A stretch of DNA of 64,000 nt from Myxococcaceae bacterium. GTDB lineage: Bacteria > Myxococcota > Myxococcia > Myxococcales > Myxococcaceae. This document shows, one piece after another, positions 46,816 through 55,035 of the stretch. The translations under genes and the position numbers were made by a program. A model generated the notes under the pieces. The model was not told the origin of the DNA and did not search any database. It saw only the letters and a list, made by a program, of their open reading frames with translations. Every line of letters begins with the position of its first letter. Position 1 is the first letter of the stretch. The stretch is taken from positions 124,001-188,000 of the forward strand of contig JAEUJQ010000027.1 in assembly GCA_016793095.1 (NCBI GenBank), written 5' to 3'.

Positions 46816-47933
46816 GGCTGACCCTGGGCATTCCGCGCATGCACAAGGAACCGGGTGAGCGGCGAGACTTCCTGCCCCCGCTCCTGGCGGCCGCCGCGCG
46901 GTTGGGCGTGTCCGTCGTGATGGAGCGCGGCGTCGGCAGCGGGCTGGGGCTGAGCGAAGCAGACTACCTGGCGGCGGTGCCCGGGCTGAAGGTCGTCGCC
47001 AGCCGGCAGGAGGCCTGGGCGCAAGACGTGGTGCTCGTGCTCCGAAGCCCCGAGGTCGAGGAGTTCGACGCGCTCGTGAAGCGTGGCAGCACGGTGATGG
47101 CGATGCTCCACCTTCGCACGCGGCCGCGGCGGGTCAAGAAGCTGCAGGCCCTCGAGGCCTACGCCGTGAGCCTCGACGGGCTCGTCGGCGACGACGGGGC
47201 GCGGCTGGTCGAGAACACGAAGGCGGTGGGGTGGAACGGGCTGGAGGCCGCCTTCGGAGCGCTCGAGACCACGAACCCCTGGCGCCTCGAGCCCGGCCAG
47301 AAGGTGCTCGAGGTCACCGTGATGGGCGCGGGGCAGGTGGGGAAGCACGCCGCCGAGGCCGCCATCAAGTACGGCAACCGGTCCCGCTGGGACGCGTGGT
47401 CGAAGCGGGGGACTCCGCCCGCGGTCGCGGTCCTCGTCGGCCGCCGCGTCACCAGCGACATGGTGTGGCTCAAGGAGCGGCTCGCGCAGACCGACGTGCT
47501 GGTGGACGCCACGCAGCGCGACCGGTCGGACATCCCCCTGCTCAGCAACTCCAGCCTCCGGTGGCTGCCCGAGCACGCGGTCGTGTGTGACCTCAACGTC
47601 GACCCCTACGTGCCGACGGGCTCGCCGCCGACGGTGCGAGGCATCGAGGGCATTCCCATGGGCACGCTCGACAAGTGGGTCTTCACGCCAGACGACCCTC
47701 ACTGGGCCGACACCATTCCGGCGGGGGTCAACCACGCGGCCCGGCGCACGGTGGTGAGCTGCTACTCCTGGCCGGGGATCCACCCGCGGGAGTGCATGGA
47801 GCACTACGGGCGCCAGCTCGAGCCGCTGCTCGTGCGTCTGCTCGAACGGTCGGGGGCCTCGGGCCTGCGCCGTGACGGCGACGCGCTCGACCGCGCGCTC
47901 TGGAGAGCCAGCCTGTCTGCCCTGGAGGCCTGA
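46812..47933 (+). CDS. Alanine dehydrogenase/PNT-like protein, second of a tandem pair
   Basis: A 373-residue paralogue of the preceding protein. The start (GIPRMHKEPGERRDFLPP) is closer to alanine dehydrogenase (KEP...R motif kept), the Rossmann loop is VMGAGQVGKHAAEAAIKYG, and the C-terminal part has ARRTVVSCYSWPGIHPRECM, nearly the same as its neighbour. Overlapping translation suggests a 1:1 complex, perhaps a heteromer in which one subunit keeps catalytic residues. The reaction may be an NAD-linked amino-acid or opine dehydrogenation. That is inference. Confidence 0.78.
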   Translation: MRLTLGIPRMHKEPGERRDFLPPLLAAAARLGVSVVMERGVGSGLGLSEADYLAAVPGLKVVASRQEAWAQDVVLVLRSPEVEEFDALVKRGSTVMAMLHLRTRPRRVKKLQALEAYAVSLDGLVGDDGARLVENTKAVGWNGLEAAFGALETTNPWRLEPGQKVLEVTVMGAGQVGKHAAEAAIKYGNRSRWDAWSKRGTPPAVAVLVGRRVTSDMVWLKERLAQTDVLVDATQRDRSDIPLLSNSSLRWLPEHAVVCDLNVDPYVPTGSPPTVRGIEGIPMGTLDKWVFTPDDPHWADTIPAGVNHAARRTVVSCYSWPGIHPRECMEHYGRQLEPLLVRLLERSGASGLRRDGDALDRALWRASLSALEA

Positions 47934-47974
47934 CCCGCCCCAGAGTCCTCCGCAGTCCTGAAAGGAAAGATCCT

Positions 47975-48538
47975 ATGAGAGCCCTCGTCATCGTCGTCCT
48001 CGCCGTCGCCGCTGCAGCCTGCGTCCACACGCCGAAGGTGGAGCCCGTCACCGCTGCGCCGCCGCCGAAGGTGGAGGTCGTCACCCCACCGACGCCCGCC
48101 GTGGTGACGCAGGCGAGCTGCGCGGCAGACTCGGAGTGCCGCAACGGCTTCCTCTGCGTCCGGAGCCTGTGCGTGGCCATCACCCCCGAGCTGGCCGAGT
48201 GCGCGACGGTGCGCGTGCACTTCGACTTCAACGAGGCCCTCGTCCGGCCGGATGACGAGGTCGTGCTGCAGCGAATGGCGCGGTGCCTGAGGGCCGACGT
48301 CAAGCTGCGCGTCACCATCGAGGGCCACGCCGACGAGCGGGGCACCGAGGAGTACAACCTCGTGCTGGGCAACCAGCGGGCGTACGGCGTCGAGCGGTAC
48401 CTCGACACCCTCGGGGTTTCCCGCTCGCAGCTCGCCAGCGTCAGCTACGGGTATGAGCGCCCGCTCTGCACGGAGCATGACGAGGCCTGCTGGTCGAAGA
48501 ACCGGCGGGTCGCGCTGAAGCCCACCCGCGCTCCCTGA
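47975..48538 (+). CDS. OmpA/Pal-family lipoprotein
   Basis: A 187-residue lipoprotein (MRALVIVVLAVAAAACVH). A Pro/Val-rich linker and a four-cysteine segment (ASCAADSECRNGFLC, SLCVAI) lead to a C-terminal OmpA domain (about 80-187): VHFDFNEALVRPDDEVVL, IEGHADERGTEEYNLVLGNQ and NRRVALKPTRAP. The domain binds peptidoglycan and ties the outer membrane to the wall. A good ribosome-binding site (AAAGGAAAG) precedes the ATG. No Tol genes flank it, so it is not the main Pal. Confidence 0.9.
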   Translation: MRALVIVVLAVAAAACVHTPKVEPVTAAPPPKVEVVTPPTPAVVTQASCAADSECRNGFLCVRSLCVAITPELAECATVRVHFDFNEALVRPDDEVVLQRMARCLRADVKLRVTIEGHADERGTEEYNLVLGNQRAYGVERYLDTLGVSRSQLASVSYGYERPLCTEHDEACWSKNRRVALKPTRAP

Positions 48539-48657
48539 GCGCCCGCAGGTCGCGACGAGAGGCGCGCCGGGTGATCGGCTCAAACGGTGGTTGTCAGCAA
48601 CCCCCGGAGTCCGCTTTGGTGCGGCTCCCCCGCCTGGCCGGCAGCACCGGAGCCCCG

Positions 48658-50109
48658 ATGTCACCGATTCGCCTCGTCCTCTTCCTCGCGACCCTCGCGC
48701 TCGCGTCCGCCTGTGGCACGCGCTTCACCTGCGACGCGAAGTCCTGTCCCACCGGCTGCTGCAACGCCTCGTCGGGGCGCTGTGAGGTCGGCAACACCGC
48801 CGAGCAGTGCGGCGCGAACGGCGCCACCTGCTCCGCCTGCAGCGCGGGCCAGCAGTGCAGCGCGGGCGCCTGCGCGGCGAACGGCGGCACGGGCGGAGGC
48901 TCGGCCACGGGCGGCGGTGCCGCGGGCGGTGGGGCGACGGCTGGAGGCTCCAGCGCCGGCGGCGGCACGGCGCAGGCGACCACGTCGTTCTACCGCGACG
49001 TGCTGCCCATCACCCAGGTGCGCTGCGCCGGCTGTCACCGCATGGGCGGCATCGGCCCCTTCCCCCTCGAGACGTACGCCCAGGCGAAGCCGATGGCCGC
49101 GGCGATGAAGGACGCGGTGGTGGCGAAGCGCATGCCGCCGTGGATGCCCGACAACTCGTGCGGCGGCCCCTTCGTCGACGACCGCACGCTGTCGCAGGCG
49201 CAGATCGACACCCTCGCGAAGTGGGCCGACGAGGGCGCGCCCGAGGGCAACCCGGCCGACGCGCCGGCGCCTCCGGGCCCCGTGGGACAGCTCCCCCGCG
49301 TCGACGCGACGCTCACCATGACCGAGGCGTACACGCCGTCGGCGACGCTCAACGATGACTACCGCTGCTTCCTCATCGACCCCGCGCTCTCGGGCAACCG
49401 GTTCGTCACCGGCTACGACATCCAGCCGGGCGTCGCCGCCGAGGTGCATCACGTCATCGTCTACATCGTCGACCGCAACGCCGCGCGAACGAAGGACATG
49501 AACGAGGCCGGCCCGGGCTGGACGTGCTTCGGCGACTCGGGCCTTCAGTCACCCGGCCCCATCGGCGCGTGGGCTCCCGGCACCGGCGCGGTCATCTTCC
49601 CGTCGAACACCGGCATTCAGCTGACCGCGAACCAGGTGCTCGCGATGCAGATTCACTACAACACCAACAACGGCGTGCGGCAGCCCGACCAGACGGCGAT
49701 CCGGATCATGTACTCGGCGCCAGGGGCCTCGCCGACCGCCGCGTACCTGCTGCCGCTCGTCGCCGACGGCTTCGCGATCCCTCCCAACGCGACCAACTAC
49801 AGCTACAGCGAGACGTTCCCCAACCCGACGCGCGCCCTCACCATCCGGGTCTGGGGCCTGATGCCGCACATGCACACGCTCGGGAAGCGCATCACCATCA
49901 AGGGCCCCGCTGACGCCTGCCTCGTGGACATCCCCCGCTGGGACTTCCACTGGCAGCAGCAGTACTTCCGCATGACGCCCTTCAGCATTCCGCCCAGCGG
50001 CTCGCTCACCATGTCATGCACGTGGGACAACCCGACCACCCGCACGGTGCGCTGGGGCGAAGGCACCAACGACGAGATGTGCTTCGCGTACGTCTACGCG
50101 ACGCTCTGA
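48658..50109 (+). CDS. Lipoprotein with cytochrome c site and copper type II monooxygenase (PHM-like) domain
   Basis: A 483-residue protein with signal and lipobox-like SAC, and a Cys-rich segment (SCPTGCCNASSGRC and on). After a Gly-rich linker (about 75-105) there is a single haem c motif (CAGCH) followed by MPPWMP. The main part carries copper ligands of PHM/dopamine-monooxygenase type: EVHHVIVYIV, MQIHYNT, LMPHMHTLG and the late Met in NDEMCFAY. These enzymes use two copper ions to hydroxylate aliphatic carbons with ascorbate or another electron donor. Here the fused haem could deliver electrons. It would act in the periplasm or at the cell surface. The substrate is unknown. Confidence 0.82.
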   Translation: MSPIRLVLFLATLALASACGTRFTCDAKSCPTGCCNASSGRCEVGNTAEQCGANGATCSACSAGQQCSAGACAANGGTGGGSATGGGAAGGGATAGGSSAGGGTAQATTSFYRDVLPITQVRCAGCHRMGGIGPFPLETYAQAKPMAAAMKDAVVAKRMPPWMPDNSCGGPFVDDRTLSQAQIDTLAKWADEGAPEGNPADAPAPPGPVGQLPRVDATLTMTEAYTPSATLNDDYRCFLIDPALSGNRFVTGYDIQPGVAAEVHHVIVYIVDRNAARTKDMNEAGPGWTCFGDSGLQSPGPIGAWAPGTGAVIFPSNTGIQLTANQVLAMQIHYNTNNGVRQPDQTAIRIMYSAPGASPTAAYLLPLVADGFAIPPNATNYSYSETFPNPTRALTIRVWGLMPHMHTLGKRITIKGPADACLVDIPRWDFHWQQQYFRMTPFSIPPSGSLTMSCTWDNPTTRTVRWGEGTNDEMCFAYVYATL

Positions 50110-50154
50110 TCATCCGATGCACACGCGCGCGACTTCGGAGTAGACCCGCGCGCC

Positions 50155-51348
50155 ATGAGCTACACGGTCCTCGCACGCAAGTACCGGCCCCAGGCCTTCG
50201 AAGAGATGACGGGCCAGGAGCACGTGGTCCGCACGGTCGAGAACGCCATCAAGCTCGACCGCGTGGCGCACGCGTACCTGTTCGCGGGGCCGAGAGGCGT
50301 GGGCAAGACGACCGCTGCCCGGCTGCTCGCGCGCGCGCTCAACTGCGAGAAGGGCCCCACCGCCAACCCCTGCGGCGCCTGCCGCGCGTGCACCGAGATC
50401 CGCGACGGCATCAGCACCGACGTGCAGGAGATCGACGGCGCCTCGAACAACGGCGTCGAGAACGTGCGCGAGATCCGCGAGAACGCGAAGTACCAGCCGC
50501 AGCGCGACCGCTACAAGATCTACATCATCGACGAGGTGCACATGCTCTCGGGCGCGGCGTTCAACGCGCTGCTCAAGACGCTCGAGGAGCCGCCGGGGCA
50601 CGTGAAGTTCATCTTCGCCACCACCGAGGCGCACAAGCTGCCCGACACCATCCTCTCGCGGTGCCAGCGGCACAACTTCCGGCGCATCTCGCAGGCGTCG
50701 ATGCTCAAGCGCCTCAAGGAGATCGCGCAGGCCGAGCAGGTGAAGGTCTCGGAGTCGGCGCTCTCGCTCATCGTGCGCCAGTCCGAAGGCGGCATGCGCG
50801 ACGCGCTCTCGCTGCTCGATCAGATCCTGAGCGCGTGCGGCAACGAACCGAAGGACGAAGACGTCGCCGAGACGCTGGGCACCATCGACCGCACCGTCGT
50901 GCACGGCATCGCGAAGGCCCTCGTCACCCGCGACGCGGCCATCGTGCTCAAGCACACCGAGGAGCTGTGGAACCGGGGCGTCGATCTGCGCCGCCTCGCC
51001 GAGGAGCTCGCGTGGTGGCTGCGGCACCTCTTCGTCGCCCGCGCGACCGGGGCTGCGCCTGACGAGCTGGCGGACACCGATCGCGAGGCCGTGGTGGCGC
51101 TCGCCCGCGACGCAGACGCGGCCCAGCTCGCCCGGCTCTTCGACGTGGTGCACACGGGCGTGTGGGAGATCGCGCGCGCGCCGCAGCCCCGCCTCGCCTT
51201 CGAGATGACGCTGCTGAAAGCGCTGCACCTCGCGCCCGCCGCGTCGATCCCCGAGCTGGTCGCCCGCGTGGAGCGGCTCGCCAGTGGCCAGCCCGTTGCC
51301 GCCGGAGCGCCGGGAGGTCGCTCCACCTCGGCGCCCTTTCGCGCCTGA
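50155..51348 (+). CDS. dnaX: DNA polymerase III gamma subunit (DnaX domains I-III), ends at a frame break
   Basis: A 397-residue clamp-loader ATPase. Walker A GPRGVGKTT near residue 44, a four-cysteine zinc module (LNCEKGP, CGACRACTE), Walker B IYIIDEVHML, and sensor and SRC-like motif SRCQRHNFRRI are all present. The collar domain III follows to about residue 375. Translation stops at 51346 just after the collar. The tau-specific part continues in the +1 frame from about 51338. The short product therefore equals the gamma subunit. The gene sits before ybaB and recR, the common bacterial order. Confidence 0.93.
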   Translation: MSYTVLARKYRPQAFEEMTGQEHVVRTVENAIKLDRVAHAYLFAGPRGVGKTTAARLLARALNCEKGPTANPCGACRACTEIRDGISTDVQEIDGASNNGVENVREIRENAKYQPQRDRYKIYIIDEVHMLSGAAFNALLKTLEEPPGHVKFIFATTEAHKLPDTILSRCQRHNFRRISQASMLKRLKEIAQAEQVKVSESALSLIVRQSEGGMRDALSLLDQILSACGNEPKDEDVAETLGTIDRTVVHGIAKALVTRDAAIVLKHTEELWNRGVDLRRLAEELAWWLRHLFVARATGAAPDELADTDREAVVALARDADAAQLARLFDVVHTGVWEIARAPQPRLAFEMTLLKALHLAPAASIPELVARVERLASGQPVAAGAPGGRSTSAPFRA

Positions 51349-52435
51349 GCCGCCACGAGCGCCAGAGGCTGGCACGAGGTCGTCGCACCCACCGTCGGCC
51401 GCACCCCCGACCGCGACGCCCGCCCCCGCGCCTCGCGCCGCCGAGGCGCTGACACAGCCCGCCGCCTCGGCTCGCGCAGGCACGCCAGCCCCACCCGCGC
51501 AATCAGCGCCTCCGACCCACCCGGCCGCCGCGCCTCGCGCAGGGACGCCAGCCCCACCCGCGCCATCCGCCGCCGCCACCACCGAGCGCGCGCAGCCCGC
51601 GCCTCACGCAGGCACGGCAGCCCCACCCCCGCAATCAGCGCCTCCGACGCAGCCGGTCGCCGCGCCTCGCGCAGGCACGCCAGCTCCACCCGCCCAATCC
51701 GCCGCCGCCGCCACCGAGCCTGCGCGGCGCTCCGGCACGCCAGCACCACCCTCGGCTGCTCCACGCGGCGGCGCCGGGGCACCCCAGCCCACGCAGCCCG
51801 ACGTCGTGCTCGTCAACCGAACGCTCCCGCGGGCCCCACAGGTCGAGGCCGGTGTTCCGCCAGAGGACCCCGACGAGCGTCTGTTCGCCCCCGAGGGCAG
51901 CGCCGAAGGGTGCGCGTCTGGCGACTGCTTGCCCGACGCCCCGACGGCAACGACGACGAAGCCCGCGGCGCCGACGAGCAACACTGAGACCTGGCGGCTC
52001 GCCGTCGAGGCCGTGCGCGCCGCCTCGCCACGCCACGGCAAGTCGCTGAGCCACGGGCGCTTCATCTCGCTCGAGCCCGGCACGGTGCGCCTCGCCTTCC
52101 CCAACGACGCCGCCTTTCACCGCTCGACCGTCTTCGGCATGTCGCGGCAGCTCATCGAGGAGGTGCTGACGAAGCACTTCGGCCGCCCCACGAAGGTGGC
52201 GGAGGACACCACGGCCCAGGCGCTCAAGGCCGCCGCGCCCAGCATCGCCGAGGAAGAGGCGAAGGAGACCGCCGCCCGCCACCAGGCCATCGACGCGCGG
52301 GTCGCCCAGCACCCGGCCATCAGGAACGTGCTGCGCATCCTGGGCGGCACCGTCGAGCACGTGCAGTACCTCGAGCCCGTGCGCGAGGCGCCCTCGCTCG
52401 TCGCGCCGGCCAACGCGCCGCCAGAAGACGAGTGA
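51338..52435 (+). CDS. dnaX: Tau-specific C-terminal part of DnaX, in the next reading frame
   Basis: This frame gives 365 residues with no start codon of its own that fits. A Pro/Ala/Thr-rich linker with repeats (about 150 residues) is followed by a folded C-terminal region (TETWRLAVEAVRAASPRHGK, FISLEPGTVRLAFPNDAAFH, SRQLIEEVLTKHFGRPTKVA) typical of the tau tail that contacts polymerase alpha and DnaB. One base fewer at the CCCTTT run (51334-51339) would fuse it to the preceding ATPase, giving a tau of about 759 residues. So it is made by +1 frameshifting, or the sequence has an indel. Confidence 0.85.
   Translation, partial: FAPEPPRAPEAGTRSSHPPSAAPPTATPAPAPRAAEALTQPAASARAGTPAPPAQSAPPTHPAAAPRAGTPAPPAPSAAATTERAQPAPHAGTAAPPPQSAPPTQPVAAPRAGTPAPPAQSAAAATEPARRSGTPAPPSAAPRGGAGAPQPTQPDVVLVNRTLPRAPQVEAGVPPEDPDERLFAPEGSAEGCASGDCLPDAPTATTTKPAAPTSNTETWRLAVEAVRAASPRHGKSLSHGRFISLEPGTVRLAFPNDAAFHRSTVFGMSRQLIEEVLTKHFGRPTKVAEDTTAQALKAAAPSIAEEEAKETAARHQAIDARVAQHPAIRNVLRILGGTVEHVQYLEPVREAPSLVAPANAPPEDE
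51471..51745. repeat. Degenerate 60-70 bp repeats in the DnaX tau linker
   Basis: Four to five imperfect copies encode variants of RAGTPAPPAQSAPPT followed by a Pro/Ala-rich spacer. Adjacent copies differ by small changes and alternate in type. The repeats form a flexible linker and could change length between strains. Confidence 0.75.
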
Positions 52436-52502
52436 CGCGACGGCTGTTCACACGCGCCCGAATCCGCTACGCAGCCGCTCTCACCTCGCCGCAGGAGCCG
52501 CC

Positions 52503-52814
52503 ATGCCCGGAGTCGATCTCAACTACTTCATCCGTCAGGCCAACAAGCTGACCGAGCAGATCGAGAAGCGGAAGACCGAGCTCGCCACCGAGACCGTCGA
52601 GGGCAAGGCCGCCGACGGCCTGGTCACTGTCGTCGCCACCGGCAACCAGGAGGTGAAGAGCATCAAGATCGACCCGAAGGCCGTGGGCGATCTCGCGATG
52701 CTCGAGGACCTCATCACGGCCGCCGTCAACGCCGCGCTCACGAAGTCGAAGGAGCACCAGGCCGCCGAGCTGGGGAAGATCTCGAAGGGCATCAAGATTC
52801 CCGGCATCACCTGA
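52503..52814 (+). CDS. ybaB: YbaB/EbfC-family nucleoid-associated protein
   Basis: A 103-residue DNA-binding protein of the YbaB/EbfC family, with the central conserved strand GLVTVVATGNQEVKSIKIDP and an acidic-then-helical C-terminus. It usually lies between dnaX and recR, as here (recR starts ten bp downstream). Family members form dimers, bind DNA as nucleoid-associated proteins, and may aid recombination. The N-terminal helix (YFIRQANKLTEQIEKRKTEL) is complete. Confidence 0.92.
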   Translation: MPGVDLNYFIRQANKLTEQIEKRKTELATETVEGKAADGLVTVVATGNQEVKSIKIDPKAVGDLAMLEDLITAAVNAALTKSKEHQAAELGKISKGIKIPGIT

Positions 52815-52823
52815 GAAGCACCG

Positions 52824-53423
52824 ATGACCCCCGACGCGATCAACCGCCTGGTGGCCCAGCTCGCGCGGCTGCCCGGCATCGGCGAGAAGACCGCCCAGCG
52901 GCTCTCGTTTCACCTGCTGCGCACCCCCGACCTCGCGCGGGGCCTGTCGAACGCGCTCGTCGAGGTCGTCGATCGCGTGAAGCTCTGCCCGCGTTGCTTC
53001 AGCCTGCACGACGGGCCGCTCGAGAGCCGCTGCGGCTTCTGCACCGACGCGCGCCGGGAGGACCGGGTGCTGTGCGTCGTCGAGGGCATCAGCGACGAGC
53101 TCGCCATCGAGCGTACGAAGGAGTTCCGCGGGCGCTACCACGTGCTCCACGGCGTGCTGTCGCCGCTCGAGGGCATCGGGCCCGAGCAGCTGCGCATCAA
53201 GGAGCTGCTCACCCGCCTGCAGGAGGCGCCCGTCGAAGAGATCATCGTCGCCACCAACCCCGACGTCGAAGGCGAGGCGACGGCGCTCTACCTGACCCGC
53301 CTGCTCAAGCCGATGGGGCTCAAGGTGTCGCGGCTGGCGCAGGGCATCCCCATGGGCGGCGACCTCGAGTACGCCGATCAGGCGACGCTCGCGCGCGCGC
53401 TGTCGGCCCGCCGCGAGCTGTAG
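52824..53423 (+). CDS. recR: Recombination mediator RecR
   Basis: A 199-residue protein of normal RecR length. It has the N-terminal helix-hairpin-helix (LARLPGIGEKTAQRLSFHLL), the CxxC...CxxC zinc finger (CPRCFSLHDGPLESRCGFC), the Toprim domain with CVVEGISDELAIE, and the C-terminal LYLTRLLKPMGLKVSRLAQG and GIPMGGDLEYADQATL motifs. RecR works with RecO and RecF to load RecA onto gapped DNA. Transcription probably continues from ybaB. Confidence 0.97.
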   Translation: MTPDAINRLVAQLARLPGIGEKTAQRLSFHLLRTPDLARGLSNALVEVVDRVKLCPRCFSLHDGPLESRCGFCTDARREDRVLCVVEGISDELAIERTKEFRGRYHVLHGVLSPLEGIGPEQLRIKELLTRLQEAPVEEIIVATNPDVEGEATALYLTRLLKPMGLKVSRLAQGIPMGGDLEYADQATLARALSARREL

Positions 53424-53435
53424 GACGCTGAGGCA

Positions 53436-53834
53436 ATGCTCGCGGCGCTCACCTCCCTCATCGTCGCGGCGCCCACCCTGGTCTGGTCGAGCAGCACCAA
53501 CGTGTCGGGCGGCAAGCGCGTCACCCTGCAGGCGAGGGGGCTGCAACCCGGCGTTCACTACTCGGTGGTGACGAGGGGCGTCTGCGAGGTGAAGGACGCG
53601 CCCCGACGACGCCGCTGGCGGGAACGGGTGCACCCGCTCGGCAACGTGCCCTTCGGCACCGAGTTCCGCGTCTTCATCGGCGACGCCGAGTTCCCGACCG
53701 GAGTGGACGAGGCCCGCACCCTGTTCCGCGCCGCCTCGGCTGATCCCGAAGTCCGGCTGGAGGACCGCTCGAGCCCCGCCAGCGGTCGCACCCGATGCCG
53801 GCTCACCTTCGTGGGCATCGAGACCGTTGACTGA
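53436..53834 (+). CDS. Small secreted protein, unknown function
   Basis: A 132-residue protein with a signal peptide (MLAALTSLIVAAPTLVWS) and a short mature domain with two cysteines (GVCEVKD, TRCRLTF) and beta-strand patterns (GKRVTLQARGLQPGVHYSVV). It starts 13 bp after recR. No family recognised. Confidence 0.6.
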   Translation: MLAALTSLIVAAPTLVWSSSTNVSGGKRVTLQARGLQPGVHYSVVTRGVCEVKDAPRRRRWRERVHPLGNVPFGTEFRVFIGDAEFPTGVDEARTLFRAASADPEVRLEDRSSPASGRTRCRLTFVGIETVD

Positions 53835-53925
53835 TCGTCACCAACTGAGGAGTGGACCCCAAGCCCTTTCGCGGGGATAAAGCGTGAAACACCTTTCGCC
53901 GTCTGCTACACCTCGTCAGTCTTTT

Positions 53926-53940
53926 TCTCCTTGAAGGAGA
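53926..53940 (+). promoter_or_regulatory. Perfect palindrome covering the mglB Shine-Dalgarno
   Basis: TCTCCTT-G-AAGGAGA is a 15-bp perfect inverted repeat whose right arm is the AAGGAG ribosome-binding site of mglB, 12 bases before the ATG at 53952. In RNA the left arm could pair with the site and hide it, which would make mglB (and coupled mglA) translation adjustable. The loop would be only one to three bases. Confidence 0.45.
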
Positions 53941-53951
53941 GCTTCGACCTC

Positions 53952-54431
53952 ATGGCCTCGCAGCTCGTGATGTACGAAGAGGAATTCCACCGGATCAATG
54001 CGGTGTGCGATCGCTTGACCAAGGACGCCAACGCGAAGGTGGTCTTCCTCGTCGACAAGAACGGCCAGCTCATCTCGGCGGCCGGCCAGACGAACAACAT
54101 CGACACGACCTCGCTCGCGTCGCTCACCGCCGGCAACGTCGCGGCGATGGGGGGCCTCGCCAAGCTCATCGGCGAGAACGAGTTCCCCAACCAGTTCCAT
54201 GAGGGCGCGAAGGACTCGCTCTACATGACCCTGGTGGGCGGGCGTGTGGTGCTGGTCGTCATCTTCGACAACCGCACGTCCCTGGGCCTCGTCCGCCTGC
54301 GCATCAAGAAGGCCAGCGACGAGCTCGAGAAGATCTTCGCGGCGCTGGCGGCACGGTCGGCTGCGCCTGGCGCGGGGTCTCCGTTCGCGGAGATCTCCGA
54401 CGCCGACATCGACAACCTGTTCAGCGAGTAA
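53952..54431 (+). CDS. mglB: MglB, Roadblock/LC7 GTPase-activating protein for MglA
   Basis: A 159-residue Roadblock/LC7 protein, the same length as M. xanthus MglB, with [20 protein letters not shown] and DIDNLFSE at the ends as in that protein. MglB dimers form the GAP of MglA and mark the lagging pole. The ATG at 53952 was chosen by the match [12 protein letters not shown]; a TTG at 53931 would add seven residues but sits inside the ribosome-binding palindrome. mglA follows 13 bp later. Confidence 0.97.
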   Translation: MASQLVMYEEEFHRINAVCDRLTKDANAKVVFLVDKNGQLISAAGQTNNIDTTSLASLTAGNVAAMGGLAKLIGENEFPNQFHEGAKDSLYMTLVGGRVVLVVIFDNRTSLGLVRLRIKKASDELEKIFAALAARSAAPGAGSPFAEISDADIDNLFSE

Positions 54432-54444
54432 GCGGGCCCGCCAA

Positions 54445-55035
54445 ATGTCCTTCATCAACTACTCAAGCCGCGAGATCAACTGCAAGATCGTCTACTACGG
54501 CCCGGGTCTGTGCGGGAAGACGACGAACCTTCAGTACATCTACAACAAGACCAACCCCGAGACGAAGGGCAAGCTCATCTCGCTGTCCACCGAGACCGAC
54601 CGCACCCTCTTCTTCGACTTCCTCCCGCTGTCGCTCGGTGAGATCCGCGGCTTCAAGACGCGCTTCCACCTCTACACGGTGCCCGGGCAGGTCTTCTACG
54701 ACGCCTCCCGAAAGCTGATCTTGAAGGGCGTCGATGGCGTCGTCTTCGTGGCCGACTCGCAGGTCGAGCGCATGGAGGCGAACATCGAGTCGATGGAGAA
54801 CCTGCGCGTCAACCTCGCCGAGCAGGGCTACGACCTCAACAAGATCCCCTTCGTCATCCAGTACAACAAGCGCGACCTGCCCAACGCCGTCTCCGTCGAG
54901 GAGCTGCGCAAGGTGCTCAACCCGCGCAACGTGCAGGACCATCAGGCCGTGGCACCGACCGGCGTCGGCGTCTTCGACACGCTGAAGGGCGTCGCGAAGC
55001 TCGTCCTCACCGAGTTGAAGAAGGGTGGACAATGA
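54445..55035 (+). CDS. mglA: MglA, small Ras-like GTPase controlling cell polarity and gliding
   Basis: A 196-residue GTPase. The P-loop GPGLCGKTT starts at G19, with G21, R53 and Q82 at the positions important in M. xanthus MglA, T78 in place of the usual Asp of the PM3 motif (YTVPGQ), and NKRD for guanine specificity. GTP-bound MglA sits at the leading pole and at focal adhesions and activates the Glt/Agl motor. MglB ends its activity. The stop overlaps the next start by four bases (ATGA), so downstream genes are translationally coupled. Confidence 0.98.
   Translation: MSFINYSSREINCKIVYYGPGLCGKTTNLQYIYNKTNPETKGKLISLSTETDRTLFFDFLPLSLGEIRGFKTRFHLYTVPGQVFYDASRKLILKGVDGVVFVADSQVERMEANIESMENLRVNLAEQGYDLNKIPFVIQYNKRDLPNAVSVEELRKVLNPRNVQDHQAVAPTGVGVFDTLKGVAKLVLTELKKGGQ

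Noticed and set aside
51280-51350. E. coli-type -1 slippery site (A AAA AAG) in dnaX
   Set aside because: No A run exists there; the frame change needed is +1, so that mechanism does not apply.
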